From: Cliona cf. orientalis
Lineage: Eukaryota > Porifera > Demospongiae > Clionaida > Clionaidae
Direction: 5' to 3'
Assembly: GCA_963930775.1 (NCBI GenBank)
Contig: OZ005704.1
Coordinates: 682,001 to 746,000, forward strand
Length of the DNA stretch: 64,000 bases
Shown here: piece after piece, positions 11,901 through 25,300 of the stretch
Layout: each line of letters begins with the position of its first letter
Numbering within the stretch: position 1 is the stretch's first letter
Translations under genes and position numbers: made by a program
Notes under the pieces: model-generated
What the model was told of the DNA's origin: nothing
The model's input: only the letters and a program-made list of their open reading frames with translations
Databases searched by the model: none

Positions 11901-13184
11901 CTCCCCCTCCTCCAGACCGATGATCTTCGCCTCATAGAGACACTGGTTCTTGCCCTTCCCGTAGAACACCTTGATGCGGTCGCCTGACTTGTAGACGCCA
12001 GACGTTAAGATGTCGTCCTCTAGCTTGACATTGGCGTAGCCATCGAAATGAAGCGAGCAGTCATCTCCGTTACTACTACTGTTTTCAGCCTAAGGGAGAT
12101 AGAGTTACAGGTAATTTAGTGAACAATTTGACAGTAAGAACTGCATGGAGGGTAGGCTATATTAGTTTAGCACACAAATTCTCAGGATTCTTATAAAATT
12201 CGGTGTGATGAGCCACAATGCTCAACCATTCACAGTGGGTGAGATCTTTCTATTTAATGCTCACCTGGGAGGAGGAGTCTTGATCAGACACTTCCGACTT
12301 GGCGTCATTCTGCGACATGACCTCTAACCTCTCCACCTCTTCTTCTGGGTCTTCCTCCTTCACGACCACCTTGCTCATCTTTGGAGCCGGTGGCTTTTCG
12401 ACGACCGATGATCTCTCCCTCTCCTCGCTGCTTCTCTCGTCGAGGTTCCTCTTCCTTCTCTGGTTTGTCCAGCTGCCGGGGGACTCCTTCACCGACGACT
12501 GTTTGCCACCCTTGCCACCTTTCTCGTGCATCTCAAAGGCGTACAGGTATCTGAGGAAGGGGGAGGGGGAGGGGAGGGATAAAAACGATAAGATTAAGTA
12601 TACGTTTACTGTCATATTTACTTAAGTAGTTGTACAGATACTTACGCTCGTACATGTATAGGACACAAACAAAACAAAATCTTTACATGCACACATACAT
12701 ATACATAACCACAGCGTAGCGTGTGTACCAGAGCTCAACGTATGTGTACATGTCATGGGATATTATTTTTCTGTTTCACTACGCTTTCACAACAGAACAC
12801 ACCAAGGCTATAATATGATGATCGCTTATCAGCACATGCTAAACACTCATGACTTAGTAACTCACTTTTTATAAGCCTGCTTGATGGCGTATGAAGCGTT
12901 CGTCATACTGGGCATGCCCATCTGTAGGTAGAGCGAGCGCCATTTCAACTCTTGAGTCACCTTCTCCATCCCTCCGTTCTCCTTCACAAGCTTGTAGAGC
13001 TTGAATAGGTTCAGGTCCTTCTGACCCAGCGTCGGTCTTCGGACCATCGGAGTGCCCTTGGACTCGTGGAACTTCTTCAGCTTCTTGTTGAACTCTTCAA
13101 CCTCTGCTGTGACCTCGTCTCCAGTCTCCTCCTCGTCAGTGGGTGTGGCCGAACGATGCTGTGGGTGGTAGTGAGGAAGGAGGG

Positions 13185-13276
<92 letters not shown>

Positions 13277-16200
13277 GGAGGGAGGGAGAGAGAGGGGTGA
13301 ACAACAGTTGCTTATGTTCCCATGTGAACAGGGCACCAAGGGTTGAAACATTAGAGGAGACATGCGTAAAATTGAATTAGTGGGCTGTTGAGGCTTGGCT
13401 GAGGCACTAATGCATGTGGGACATTTTGCAATGACAAGCAGAATAATGTATTGAGGCTGGGGACAAGGAAACAGGTGAACTTGTGGGTCATCAGTGTTTG
13501 AATATCAGAGAGGAACTCAGCACTTTATGTTGACAATTGCCACAAAGTGACACTTGTTTACACCTCACACATTTCACTCTCTTCCTCCTCCCCCTTCTCT
13601 CTCCCTCCATCTCTTTCCTGCTCCTATCACCCCACCTCTATCATGGTAGCTTAGCTTGCATTTGTGGGCACATAACTAGATTACAAGGTGGCTACTAAGT
13701 ACATGAGGAGGCTTGGAACAGCTGTAGATAGGTTTAGAGATGCCTTGCCATGGTGATACCAAGCACTCTAACTTGACCAAAACGACAGCTTGCTGAAAGC
13801 TTTCTCAGTCTGTGTAGTAGCTAACTAACAGTATACACAGGCATACCAAAGGCAACCCCCACACATGCATTCCAACGGTATCCAAGGTAGCAGAGTACGT
13901 CAGTCTACACAAGTCGCTCACCTCGATGGTTTTGTCAAACAGATCCATGTCCCAGGGCAGCTCCCCTGTGTCCAGGTAGGCCATGGCACGCTCGATGGCT
14001 GCATAAAATCACAAATATTCATATACTGTCACAAGGTACATATATAAAGGATGGACTTCACGTACATGTGTATATATAATAATATAGTCTATCAGGTATC
14101 ACTGTCTAAGTAATTATTCAGCCTATAGCCCTATACCTTTATGCTACTCAGTGTTAGTGTAGAGAGAGAGAGAGAGAGAGAGAGTGAGAGAGAGACCCTT
14201 ACCTGGTTTGCACATGTACATGGGCTGCACATCTCCTTCCAGCATGCTCAGCAGTGGCTCCTTGTCGGGAGCAAAGTCGTGAAGTTCATCCTTTGTCGAT
14301 GCAAAACTGTGAACAAACGAAAACAATTCATGAACGACACTATTCATAATATCATAAGTATCCTCATGACTTCCATGCAAGGAGAGGGGAAAAAGGGATA
14401 TGGCTTTAAAAGGTCTAGTTACATGCAAGTTGGGACTCCTGGATAGTGCAATTCGGGACAGTCTTCTAATTAAAGGGTTATCCTCATTTCAGGGCAGGGG
14501 AGGTCTGGTCTGTCTTCTAATTAAAGGGGTTATCCTCATTTCAGGGCAGGGGAGGTCCGGTCTGTCTCAGTGTGATCCAGAAACCAACAAACTCACAGAA
14601 ACTACTCTACATGAATTACGTGGGTTTGTGGCTGGTCGCCACGGAAACCCTACTTTAGGTGCACAGTTTGCCGAAACACTACAATACTTAACGAGATTCA
14701 CATAATAATATTAATTGATAAGCTTTGTGCATAATACGGTGTGCGTCATTGTGATTACAAAACAAGGTATCAGTGGCAGGCACAATATTGCTGTAGGTAC
14801 ACAATGTAATGAGATATTGCTGTTACAGAGATTCAGATCATATATATACTGAACAGGATTGTGAAATCCATATTTAAAAGCTGGCCATACTGAGAAATTG
14901 ACATTGGCAAAGCTTACTCAACCACTCAACTGTGTAAACTTTGATGAAAATATTGGGAAATCTGTCTAAAAGGAGGGGGAGGCCCTCTTTCTAAATAAGG
15001 TCGCTAGCTAGGACTGTTGCAACACTCTTGTGGATAAGTTTCTGGACAAACACTGTGATTTTCTTTTCAAAGATGGGACATCCTTTAAGCTGTTCAGTTC
15101 AACACACTCCCACTACACTACAGTCAATAATCGCCATAATTATGACACAGATGAATGAATGTATGACTAAAGTAAGAATCCTTTAAGCTACATGTATATG
15201 AAGGATAAGAGTAGAGACCTTTCCACCAGAGTGAAAATTACCAGACACAAAAACTAATTAGTCCACAGTAGACTACCGTACATTTATGATCCATAACTAA
15301 AGCTACTTACTGTACATGCACATATGTACTACATGTAAGGTGCAGCTGTTTATTAGTGCAGAACTTACAATCTTCCGTCTTTGAAGGAGCGTAGGCAGAT
15401 GGTGTCTGGTGTTCTGTCTGATTCCTCCATCACATAGTGGGCGGGGACTATCACTGCCGGCAACCAGCAAGATCGCCTTCTGTCATTCTCAAGAAACACA
15501 GCCTAAGAGTAATAAAAAAAGTGTATACATAAAATAATACCAAGTTGCTTAGACTTATCATGGCGTTATTTTTTCTATCTTACGATCTGGATGACAGATA
15601 GACTACGCAACTCATCCCATGGGAATGAATGCCCTATCATGATGCCTACCCCTGACCTCTCTCTCTCTCTCACTCTCCACTCACCTTCCCCACTGGGAAT
15701 CTCTCTGGGTAAGAACATGGCCTCTTCCCATTCTCTTCCTCTTTGCGTGAAGGACTCTGGCTACACCGCCTTCTCTTTCGACTCGGCTTCTTTGTCGAGT
15801 GGAAAACTGGCGTTCCAAAATTCTCCGGGTCTGTCAGCGGAAGGTTGTCTAGGCTCTCACTCTTGTCAAAGTGTCTACCTCCCTTCAGGCAGAGCGAAGA
15901 TCTCTTCAATGTCCTCTCATCTCCATCATCAAACACTGTACAGCACAACACAGGAGGATAGCAGTTGGTCAAGTGCAAAGTTTGGAATACATGTACAGTG
16001 GAATGTTTGATTGGGATACTCCAAAAAATCTCTCTAGCCATGACACTATCAAGGTTCCCAGCTACACACAGAAGTGTATACAGAAAACAAGGGGGTTTAA
16101 GTCGTCGTCATAAGGACATCTACATAATTACGACTGGTATGAAGTGCTAATGTGCCTTACTGTAGCTACGCAGCCTAGGAGTCTGTGCTAAGTGTATGTG

Positions 16201-18168
16201 TGAGTGTGTGCGTGCGTACGTGCATTTGTGTACGCGCATGTGTGTGGGAGCTGGTTGCCTTGGGTCACTTATCAGACAGACCACAAACCCAAAAGTTGTA
16301 AACTCTCGGCCCGGCCAGCTAGCTAGCTCTATCACCCGGCGTGCAACAACTGTACAGCTAGCTACCGGTACACAACACAACAGAAAATTGAAAATTTACG
16401 CTGATGCAATACTGACTAATTATTGAGTGTAAGATCTCAATGATACTGTCATACATACATTATAGTGCACAGGCAAATCTAAAGGGTGACCAGTACAGAT
16501 AGGTATACATGTAGGGAGTTTCCATTGTGTATATGGGAGGACCAGATCGCTAAGACAGGTGATCAAGTATTAACTTATCACAGTTTATCATCATGTGTGG
16601 CCCATTACTCTCAATGTGCACAGTGTAAACTTTTCACAGGTACACACACAACTACTGCCGCCTGTATCAACAATACAACGCACAGCCTAGTGACCCTACC
16701 ATATACGTACATGTAAGTCTCGACTAGACTGAGCAGCGATACTACTAGGTAAGGCATGTCTGACCATATCATGGTCTGAGTGAGATATGGACTGTAACAA
16801 GAGGTCCAATTATGAAGGCAGTCAGTAGCAAATACCATTCATAGTGTCCTGATTAAAGGACGCATCTTACACATGGTAGTGTAGCTTAGCATGCGATATC
16901 AGGTGTCGCTCTGCCAATACACTCTATGCAATAGGGCCCAGCACTAGTACCCCAAATAAGCGTGTTCCTAAAGTAGTTCCATACAAGGTATCATAGCTGG
17001 TTAGTTGTACCTATGCATGTATGTACTTCAGATGCATTTCCACTTGTATACTTCTCTATACATCGGGGATTAGCGTATACCCCAAATAATAGTATTCTTG
17101 TTTATATTGTACTCTGTGGCTGGGAGACCATGCTGATTTAAGAGGTGCCCATTAAGAATTAAAAGGGGGTTCCATAGCATCAAAAGTGTCAAACACGAGT
17201 TGCGTAATGGCCAGTACATGTCGTCTGATCCATGATGGACATCGACTTAGCATCAATATCATATCCTCCCCTATAGCTACACGATATTGGACAAATTACC
17301 CTAATCGTTTTCCAAGTATCTAGCTGCTCTAACTAGTGCCCGACTTGAAAGCCTCGGAGTTTGCAAACGCAGCGCATACCAGAGCTAGAGAGCTGTAAAG
17401 CTAAGCCAGATAAATACCACCAATGATGCTGTATGCTCATTAGCGCCACTTGACACATTGGTCAATTAAAAATCGGTAACGCCACCTGTCTCCAGATCAG
17501 ACCACTCTCTGAAACTACAGCTGGGGATTGGATGCAGATTATAACATCAAGCATAATTATATAGCCATTAGTTACTTTCTGAATATTTGTTTTATTTACA
17601 TAATACTACGAATAAAAACACTCTCAATTAGGACAGCTAATATACAGACATCAAGAGGGGGTTAGTAAAGTAAAATTAATGGTGAATTTCTCTCCATGTA
17701 GCTGGGACAACGTTGAGATTTCATTTTGACTCGGGAGGTATGCGTGTTTAGGCTACCACTGAAATCTCCATTGTGCTGTTGCCCCAACAACTCAGCACAC
17801 ACAAGCATGTATGTAGACAGCATCTCTCCCTCTCTCTCTCCCCTCTCTCTCTGTCTCTGTCTCTCTCTCCCTCCCTCCCTTTCTCTCCTAAGCTATACAT
17901 ACACACTACATGGTACATGTATGCAGGTATGACTTACCGACAGTGTACGTGCTTTGGTCCGTTAGTTTCACAACAGATGCAGCGAGGTATTGGCCATCTG
18001 GCTGTCTCACCTCCACAGGGGATCCAACCTAATGGATATGAAAAAAAGGATTATTAAGATTTGAGACGAGACAGGGATAATTGGAACGAGGGTGGGATCC
18101 GGAGGTAGATGGGTAATGGGTATAGTTAATTAATAGATTAACAGGTGGTGCCTGTGGACTGCGTGTGT

Positions 18169-18200
<32 letters not shown>

Positions 18201-19058
18201 AGTTGTACTGGGATCAGGGCACCAATGAGGTGTGAAACCATGCCCAGAAAAACAAAAGATCTGATCACATGAATTCATGACATGTGTGTGTACCTATTCT
18301 CTCTTCTGTCCTTCCCCAACTCTCTCCCTCTCCCTCTCTCCCTTCCCCCTCTCTCTCTCCTTCCTCACACTTACACAACAAACACATCAACTTGACACTG
18401 ACACACGTCGACTATACACAAACACACATGTGGGTAGAAAGAAGCCAGACTCTGGCCACAGTGTGACAGGCGACAGTGAACGGTAAAAAAAACACCTGCC
18501 TTGCCTCGCCTCGCCTTTTTATCTCAGCTCGATTGAGGCCTACCTGCTTAGCTAGCTGGCTGGCTGGCTGGATGGCTCGGTGGCTGGGAAAGGAAATCCA
18601 TCATATTATGTACAAACACTCCTAGCCAGCCACCGGCCCCAGCCCCAGCCCCGGCCCCGGCCTGAGAAATGGCTTCAGAAAGCTATGCCAGGCCTTGCTA
18701 AATTTGGAAACTCCAGGAAAACCTCAAACAAAATTCTTAAAACACACTCAACACACCCCTAAGTACGTGTACGTATGCAAAATACTATATGTATGTACTT
18801 ATGTATATACATGTATATGTAAACTAAGTGTATGTCTGTATGTATGCCACACCAGTGTTATAGAGGCTCTTTCATCGCCCACCCACGAACGAACAATAGG
18901 ACCAGAGCTACATGTAGAGCAGACTAAAGTGGATGTGTTTTAAAGGACAGGGCGTGAGAGGGCAGAGAGAGTGGCTGTCGGGACTGACTGACCGAGTGCC
19001 AGCCAGCTAGGAGGGCTCTACATACGTAGGTAGTAGTTGTGGTTTGGCAACAGGCAAG

Positions 19059-19097
<39 letters not shown>

Positions 19098-21554
19098 GAG
19101 ATTTTCAGAAAGTGGCTACATGCAGTTACATACATAATACAGTAATGTAGTTAATCTTTCTAAGTACTGTCTCACATTTATTAAGCTTCTCTCTCTCTCT
19201 CTCTATGTGCTCTCTCTCTCTCTCTGGGCACACACTCATACAAGTACACATGACACTGATACACTTGCCATGTTTGTATGCAAAACCATTATTTTTTTGG
19301 AAAAATACATCACACTAACGAGCTCAGACACATCATATCAACTCTCACACGTCATACATAATATGCTCTGCTCAAGGACAACAACAGGAGCAGGGCTGCG
19401 AGTAAACAACAATCCACCAAAACACTAACACTGGCGTGGTACAGTACCCTGTACCCTCCTACCCTCCCAAGCACACCTGCTATACACTGGGGCTGTGGAC
19501 AATAGCTGGGTGACCTAAGCTCCAGGTGCTCAAGATCACTGGACAGACAGAGCAAGAGGTCAAACTCAATTTATGGGGAAGGACAGATTGATAACTTGGG
19601 TAGTAGGGGTATACCCCACCAGTTAATGTTGTGCATCTAGGCAGGGGAGATGGGGAAGAACAGATTGATAACTTAGGTACTAGGTACATAGCTATGATCA
19701 CTAGACTACAAAGCAGAGAGGGGGCAGGGGCAGATGGTGTTGGTGAGTAAAAAAAACAAAACAAAAAACTCCAGGGGTTCTACTAGTATGGGTAGACTAT
19801 CTGACTACCTATGTATGTAGGCGTTATGGGGGTGAGGGGAGGGGAGGGGGAAGGGTAAGATAAAGATAGCAACACAGACCTGAACAATGTCAGAGGCTTG
19901 TTGTGGACCATGCCAGGCCAGGCCAGAGAAAGGGTGACACTGATGTCATGTCAGTACAGCAGGGCCAGGGGAAAAAGCTGAGGTTTCAACTGGGGCAGGA
20001 CATGGGTGGACAAAGTGGTGCTAATAGCCAAATAGGTGGCAGGATGGGGGCAGCAAAATAGAGGCATTGTTTGTACACGGAAAGAGGAATAGAGTATAGA
20101 GCGTACTTGTGTATCCACATACATAATATATTTATAGGCATGGTGGAATAGATATATCTAGAAGGACAATCAACATACTTCTTTAATCAAATCAATAATT
20201 ATGATAGCCACCAGCAGTAACAAATTATTATAACAAGCTTGCTGATTAAAGCTCAGTAGGAAGATATGTTTATGTTTACCAATGTAACAACATTATAGGC
20301 AATGGGTACCTATCATATTTGATCAGCTGCCTTTGATGCCAACGAAAGATAGCAAAATAAGGTATGTACACAATGTCATACGCACCGTAGCTCCACTGAT
20401 AAAGAGACGGGGAGTCAGTTTATACCACACGCACACACTTAACACATATACACACACACAAGTATTGTAGGGATCTATCCAGGGAGGCTGGGAAGATGTA
20501 CTGCACAGTATTATGCAAAGGTTCACTCAGACCTTCACCAAAATGATTGGAATGCTACACACACCTGAACAAGGGAGTCACAAAGCTGACCTCCAAGCTT
20601 TCAAATTAAGCTATATCACCCAGACGGCCATCTCACGCTGCTTAGGCACACAATTAGTCACTAATGCAACCCGATCTCAAGGAAGCTTATTGTGCTACGC
20701 TTACTGTACTGCATGCATTATAATCACCTATGCATGCTATGTTATGTAAGAACAGTGGTGCACATGTCTTAATTATATGTACAGTCATCATGTACATGTA
20801 AGTATACATGTAGCTCTTATCTCTCTCTCTTCCTCTCTCTCCCTCCCTATAATATGGATCTCTCTCTCTCTCTTATTCTCTCTCTCTCTCTCCCTCCCTC
20901 TCCCTCATACACATACAGATACACACACAATGAGCGTAAGGTAGGAAAGATCTAATGATATCACAACCCATTCACGGAACACAGTGTGCTAAATATTACA
21001 AACTGTTGCTCACTATTCACAGCTCTGTCAGAACAAAGGGGACAACAAGAGAAGCTTGTGTACGTAAGAAAGAGCGAGACAAAAGAGAGAGAGAGAGAGG
21101 GGGGGGAAGGGAGGGGGAGAGAGAATGACAGACAGCCATTGTTACTTCGTACCTTTAGAGTCCCTTTAACAACTTCGTTGGCCACAAGGGCGGTGTTGCC
21201 TTTGCTGTATGACACCTGTGTGTATGATGAGAGTGTGTGTAAGTGTGTGTGAGTGTGGCGTGTGTGTGATGTGGATGGTAATCAGCAATGTCATCATCCT
21301 GTTTAAGAAATTGATACCATGCTATCATCTCACTACAAAGATAGAACAAAGAGATACTGGGGGCGGGAGGGAGGAGAGAGAGAGAGAGAAAGATAAAGAA
21401 AGAGACAGAGAGAGTAGGAGAAAGAGACCTCTAGCCTTACCTTACACTTCACCAACTTCTTAGCCACCTTAATGGTTGCCTCACAGAAGGCTCCCCTGTA
21501 CTTGGCACTCACTTCTGTGCCAACTGTCAGGAATGGAGGGTCATCAGAAGTTGC
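8947..21554 (-). CDS. ARID4: ARID4 (RBBP1-like) chromatin scaffold
   Basis: Thirteen exons join in frame to about 1317 aa: 21554-21441, 21215-21153, 18028-17938, 15935-15685, 15502-15369, 14306-14203, 13998-13922, 13158-12866, 12550-12265, 12089-11775, 11468-9581, 9469-9323 and 9137-8947. ARID4A/B are Rb-binding subunits of Sin3-HDAC complexes. In order: Tudor-like N-terminus ([19 protein letters not shown]), the RBB1NT block [20 protein letters not shown], the ARID DNA-binding domain ([17 protein letters not shown]...), and the chromo-barrel [16 protein letters not shown] long Ser/Pro/Gln-rich disordered exon follows, then a C-terminal coiled coil ([16 protein letters not shown]) and a final VAVECH, as in vertebrate ARID4 (LAVECR). 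The first coding exon with the start ATG, probably within 21.9-22.3 kb, could not be fixed. Confidence 0.93.
9200..9222. repeat. G23 homopolymer in ARID4 intron
   Basis: Twenty-three G on the plus strand lie between the last two ARID4 exons, close to the acceptor of the final exon and its (AG)n tract at 9141-9160. Confidence 0.9.
11557..11741. mobile_element. MITE with TA target duplication in ARID4 intron
   Basis: A 185-bp element has inverted ends: 5' CCGTATAGCCGGAAATATTG and, reverse-complemented from the 3' end, CCGTATAGCTGGAAAATTTG. It is flanked by TA on both sides (11555-11556 and 11742-11743), the target duplication of the Tc1/mariner group. The inside contains several 'aaatttggcggt' blocks. 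No coding capacity is visible. Confidence 0.75.
13191..13273. repeat. (AG)n microsatellite, about 82 bp, next to ARID exon
   Basis: This is the longest dinucleotide tract in the window. It lies about 30 bp upstream (sense direction) of the exon carrying the ARID domain, so on the sense strand it is a (CT)n polypyrimidine stretch at the acceptor. Confidence 0.92.
14461..14563. repeat. Two-copy tandem repeat, unit about 51 bp
   Basis: A unit beginning GTCTTCTAATTAAAGGG and including TCATTTCAGGGCAGGGGAGG occurs at 14461-14511 and again at 14512-14563, with only a couple of differences. It lies in an ARID4 intron. Confidence 0.85.
15936..17937. other. Long ARID4 intron, nothing coding seen
   Basis: A 2-kb intron between the RBB1NT exon and the preceding Tudor exon. 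It contains GT/CT-rich stretches (16190-16245, 17826-17885) and several tacatgta palindromes. I see no exon or RNA gene. Confidence 0.6.
18029..21152. other. Long ARID4 intron rich in low-complexity DNA
   Basis: A 3.1-kb intron. It holds a G30 run (18169-18198), (CT)n blocks (18316-18362, 19188-19225, 20819-20905), an (AG)n run (19062-19096), GGCCCC/CAGCCC repeats near 18630, and a near-repeat 'gggaaggacagattgataactt' at about 19576 and 19652. No exon is visible. Confidence 0.6.
18169..18198. repeat. G30 homopolymer
   Basis: Thirty consecutive G on the plus strand, the longest homopolymer in the window, inside an ARID4 intron. Confidence 0.9.
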
Positions 21555-22209
21555 CTATAATATGTTCATAACAAGGAGGGTATTATCACTATTTCAGCTA
21601 ATTGTATATCAACAAAAGTCCATTCACAGCCAACACCAAAAATTAATACACACTGTACAAAAATAATGTGGTGGGACTATATTTGAGGCTTGTGGCAACA
21701 TTTGAACAAGTCTCACCTACTTTGTTAGAACCCTTTCAGTAGTAGGCAGGGCTACTCAGTAGTACCGCTAAAGCGACAGGGGACACGTTCAAATATCGTG
21801 TGTTTATAGATAGGCTAGAGTTTACACAAGGGTGGGCCCATAGCATAAAATTATGGCGACACCGAATCGCCAAAAGCCCCCCTTTTTAAAAAACGCCACA
21901 AGAAATTCCTGGCTTTTTGTGTCACACGAAGGGATATGAGACAAGAGACAAGGCTAATAGCTCAAGGGGAGAGAGTACTGAGGCTGTCTCGCCAAAGGTT
22001 AGATGGCTAAAGTTAGCGAACATACCATGATGCCTTCTCCCCGACGTACGATCAAGTAGAATTTGAAAACGTATCACAGATGTCTCCGGGTCGACTTTCA
22101 CAGAAGTTTCGAGCACTTTTTCAGTCTTCTCAGCCTCCAGTGGTCTCGCCACGTCTTCGTGTACGCCTCGTCCATTCACATCACTTCTCTTTGACTTGCC
22201 CGAAGCCAA

Positions 22210-22345
22210 ACAAATCGACGTAAATTCATCGTGGGCCGATGACGTAGAAACTTGTCACGAAGTCACGTGCCACCATGGCAACCGCTCTGATCGCCCCGAG
22301 TAAAATTAAAAATGCTATGAATTTTTGAAGTGGACGCTCGTGCTT
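22210..22345. promoter_or_regulatory. Shared upstream region with a strong-context uORF
   Basis: This segment separates the ARID4 5' end from the plus-strand gene starting at 22346. The palindrome CCATGG supplies an ATG on both strands. On the plus strand it sits in the context GCCACCATGG and opens a 17-residue frame (22275-22328) that stops 17 bp before the proposed main ATG. Confidence 0.45.
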
Positions 22346-25300
22346 ATGGCAGTGGAAGTCTGCAGCGAAGTAAGCCCTTTCTAGAAGTTCTGTACACCTG
22401 TTGTTTGATAGTAGCTATGGCCCGTAGCTATCTTGCATAAACAAAATTTTTCGTATAAATTTAGATAGCTGAAGGCTTGCTGTTGTACATGAGTGTGCAG
22501 CTCAACCACTTGTCCAGAAGTTCAGTGAAGCAGTTGAACCCTCAATTAAGACTATGGTTGGAATTCCCTACGAGCACTACCAGTGAATCTCCACAGAGGG
22601 AGTGCCAAGTGCAGAGTATGTTCTTCAAAATTATTATGTGTGTATGTATGAATATATGTATGTGAATAATTTAATTTTGCAAGCTATCAATGAAAACGTA
22701 ATATTCCTTGTGTGCAGTCTTGACTAGTGGACTTGGCTGCTATTACTTGGATGGCACATCATTTCTCAACACTCTATGTAAGTTAAGTCACAATAATTAT
22801 CAGTATAATTGCTTATCTACGATGACGACCATTACCACTCCAAATAGGCCACTGTGGCTCCAGCTTCAAGCAGTGTCTGAGTTCATCGATACTATCTGAC
22901 ATACAACTACTGTGTCGCTGTATTGGAGAGCACAGCGCAGTCACATGTTGTAGTGTGAACACCACTGCCTCGCCTCCTGTGGTTCAGGAGAATGTGATTC
23001 CAAGACCTGCTCATTTCAATCCTGCCACCATCCTTGTCAAATTCAAGGTTAATATCGATTATAATATTTTGAGCCCATGGTCCATATTCCACTACACAAT
23101 TACAATAATATTATTATGCTCTCAATTTATTGACTCAATTATGCATTGATTAGGTGAAGTTGTCTGGAGAACAGCTATCCAAGTTTCTTGCTCACTTGCA
23201 CCTCCTGCATATCACCAGCCCAGAGGTACACAAGTTAATCAAAATAACTGTGATGTCCAACCATGTAAATTGTACATTAATTTTGTATACAGATCACTTG
23301 CAGTGCTGAATGTGCTGACTCTCGGTACTCCCTACATTTGGCAGCCGAGTCCTTCAAACAATTTGCCAGGAATCGCATGATCACCTCTCTCTGTCACTTC
23401 TACAGTGATCACAGGTATAGTCACTTTCCTCCTACCATAGATCTATTTCAAACAGTAATAATATTATACTGATACATGTAGTTCTCGACCAGTGAGGCAA
23501 TCAAAGCTCCGCCTACTAAAGGGAGATAGGTACTCCATCCCCGCCTGTGTTTCACTAACTAGTGGTTCAAAGGTCAGCCTGAAGGTCTACTGTACTGCCG
23601 CTATTGTGCCTCACATTGCGCTGAGGAATGGAAGAAAGATACCAGCCAACCGACTCTGCAAACACATACATGTATCCAGGCCTACATCTATACTTGTGTG
23701 TGTGTGCGTGTGTGTATTCCCACTTGAAATAGGTTTGATCTCTAACTTTTATAAAGATATCTGTGTTTGGTCCGAGTCACCTACCCCTGATTGTTGCTGG
23801 TTCTATACCCAATTTTCCTCTGGCCTCTTTAGCGGAATGGGACAGCTATGGAATGGAACTGAGACAGAGCCACCTAATCAGTGAATCCAATGGTGAGTCA
23901 TTATAGCATAGTTTTTGGCACTAATTTGTTCACTTATACCCCCATACAGATCATACAACAGTCACTCCGAGCTACATCTGTGAGATATCCAACATGAGGA
24001 TCAGGCCGTCCACTACAACCCCTCGTTCTAACTCATCGGTCCTTACAGACCGTCGCCTGCATCTATTCATCTTTCTCGAGGACACCACTCGGGACAGCGG
24101 TCTCGGTAAGAACTGTCAGTGGAAGCAGAACATGGAGCTCCATCACAAGCTGAGGGGAATATTTCAGAGTCTAGCTGTCGAGCAGTCAAAGAAGTTTCAA
24201 CAAGCAGTCCACTCGGCACTTAATAAGCTCATCTGCAACTATGGCTCCCATGCTAAGGTAGGGGTCTGTAGTCTGGTATACGGGAGGGGGAGGGGGGAGG
24301 GAGGGATCCACAAAGGAATGTGTCAACTGTTCCCCTAAGGTATAAATAGTTCCTGTGGTTGTTTTGTTGTGGTATCTGATTGAAATGTGCTAAGTACACT
24401 AGCTGACCTGCATACCTTAAACAGAAGCTTTATAAGATACAGACACAGTTTGTGTATGATCAAGGGCTTATGATAGTATAGGAATTCATCTACAAAAATT
24501 TTCTTGACTGCAGACTAAGTCAATAATGGCTACAGCCATTCCACTGATCTCGGATGCAGTGGCTAGCATCCTGAAACATTCTACAAATGGCTCATTCAAA
24601 GAACGCTGTCGTGAGATTATGGAGGTATGTAGACAGTGATTTCACATTAACTATGTGTGTTGACTGATCAAATTTTCCTTAAAAGGTTGGAGCTGGTGAG
24701 ACTGGCTTTAGTGGGTGGATTAGTGAGAGGCTGTGGAAGGCAGCAAAGGACAAATTAGGAGTCACTCCACCAACTGAGAATTCGACACCCAACCCAGATG
24801 TAAGCCTAATAAATATTGTTATCATTAGACTCAAGTGAATTAGGACCCTTGTCCCCTTCCCCCTTACTCAATTTCAACATGACGGTTACTTTTATGTGGT
24901 GTGCATTATAATTATTGCAGGAGCCCACCTCGCCTGAGCTTGTTATGGCAGCAGGTGAAAAACCAGCATCTGAATCTTCTACAGAGACTAAAAGTGCTGA
25001 ATCAGCAAGCCAGGATCATGAAGAGGAACGAAACGGTACTAGGACTCTGACCTCAATTCCTTCCGATTTATCACGGCAGGAAACTCCCGACAGCAGTCGG
25101 TCTGTTCTACTCCAGGCCAGGATAGCCAGCAATCTGGCAGCATCACAAAAAACTAGGATTAATGACGCCAATGAAGATCTCGATTTTGAAGCTCTTTCAA
25201 ACTTTGAAGACACATATTCACGAGATGGCATAGCTTCCGACTCGGATGAAACTGTTATTAGCGATTTTGATGAACTGGAAGGAGTGAGTGAGGGAGAACT

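Noticed and set aside
13077-13380. Long Ser-Leu or Arg-Glu repeat proteins over the (AG)n tract
   Set aside because: These are translations of a dinucleotide microsatellite in an intron of ARID4.
21922-22209. Frame beginning ASGKSKRSDVNGRG as the first ARID4 exon
   Set aside because: It has no ATG start, and its best donors give the wrong phase for the next exon (21554-21441). I left the first ARID4 exon unresolved.
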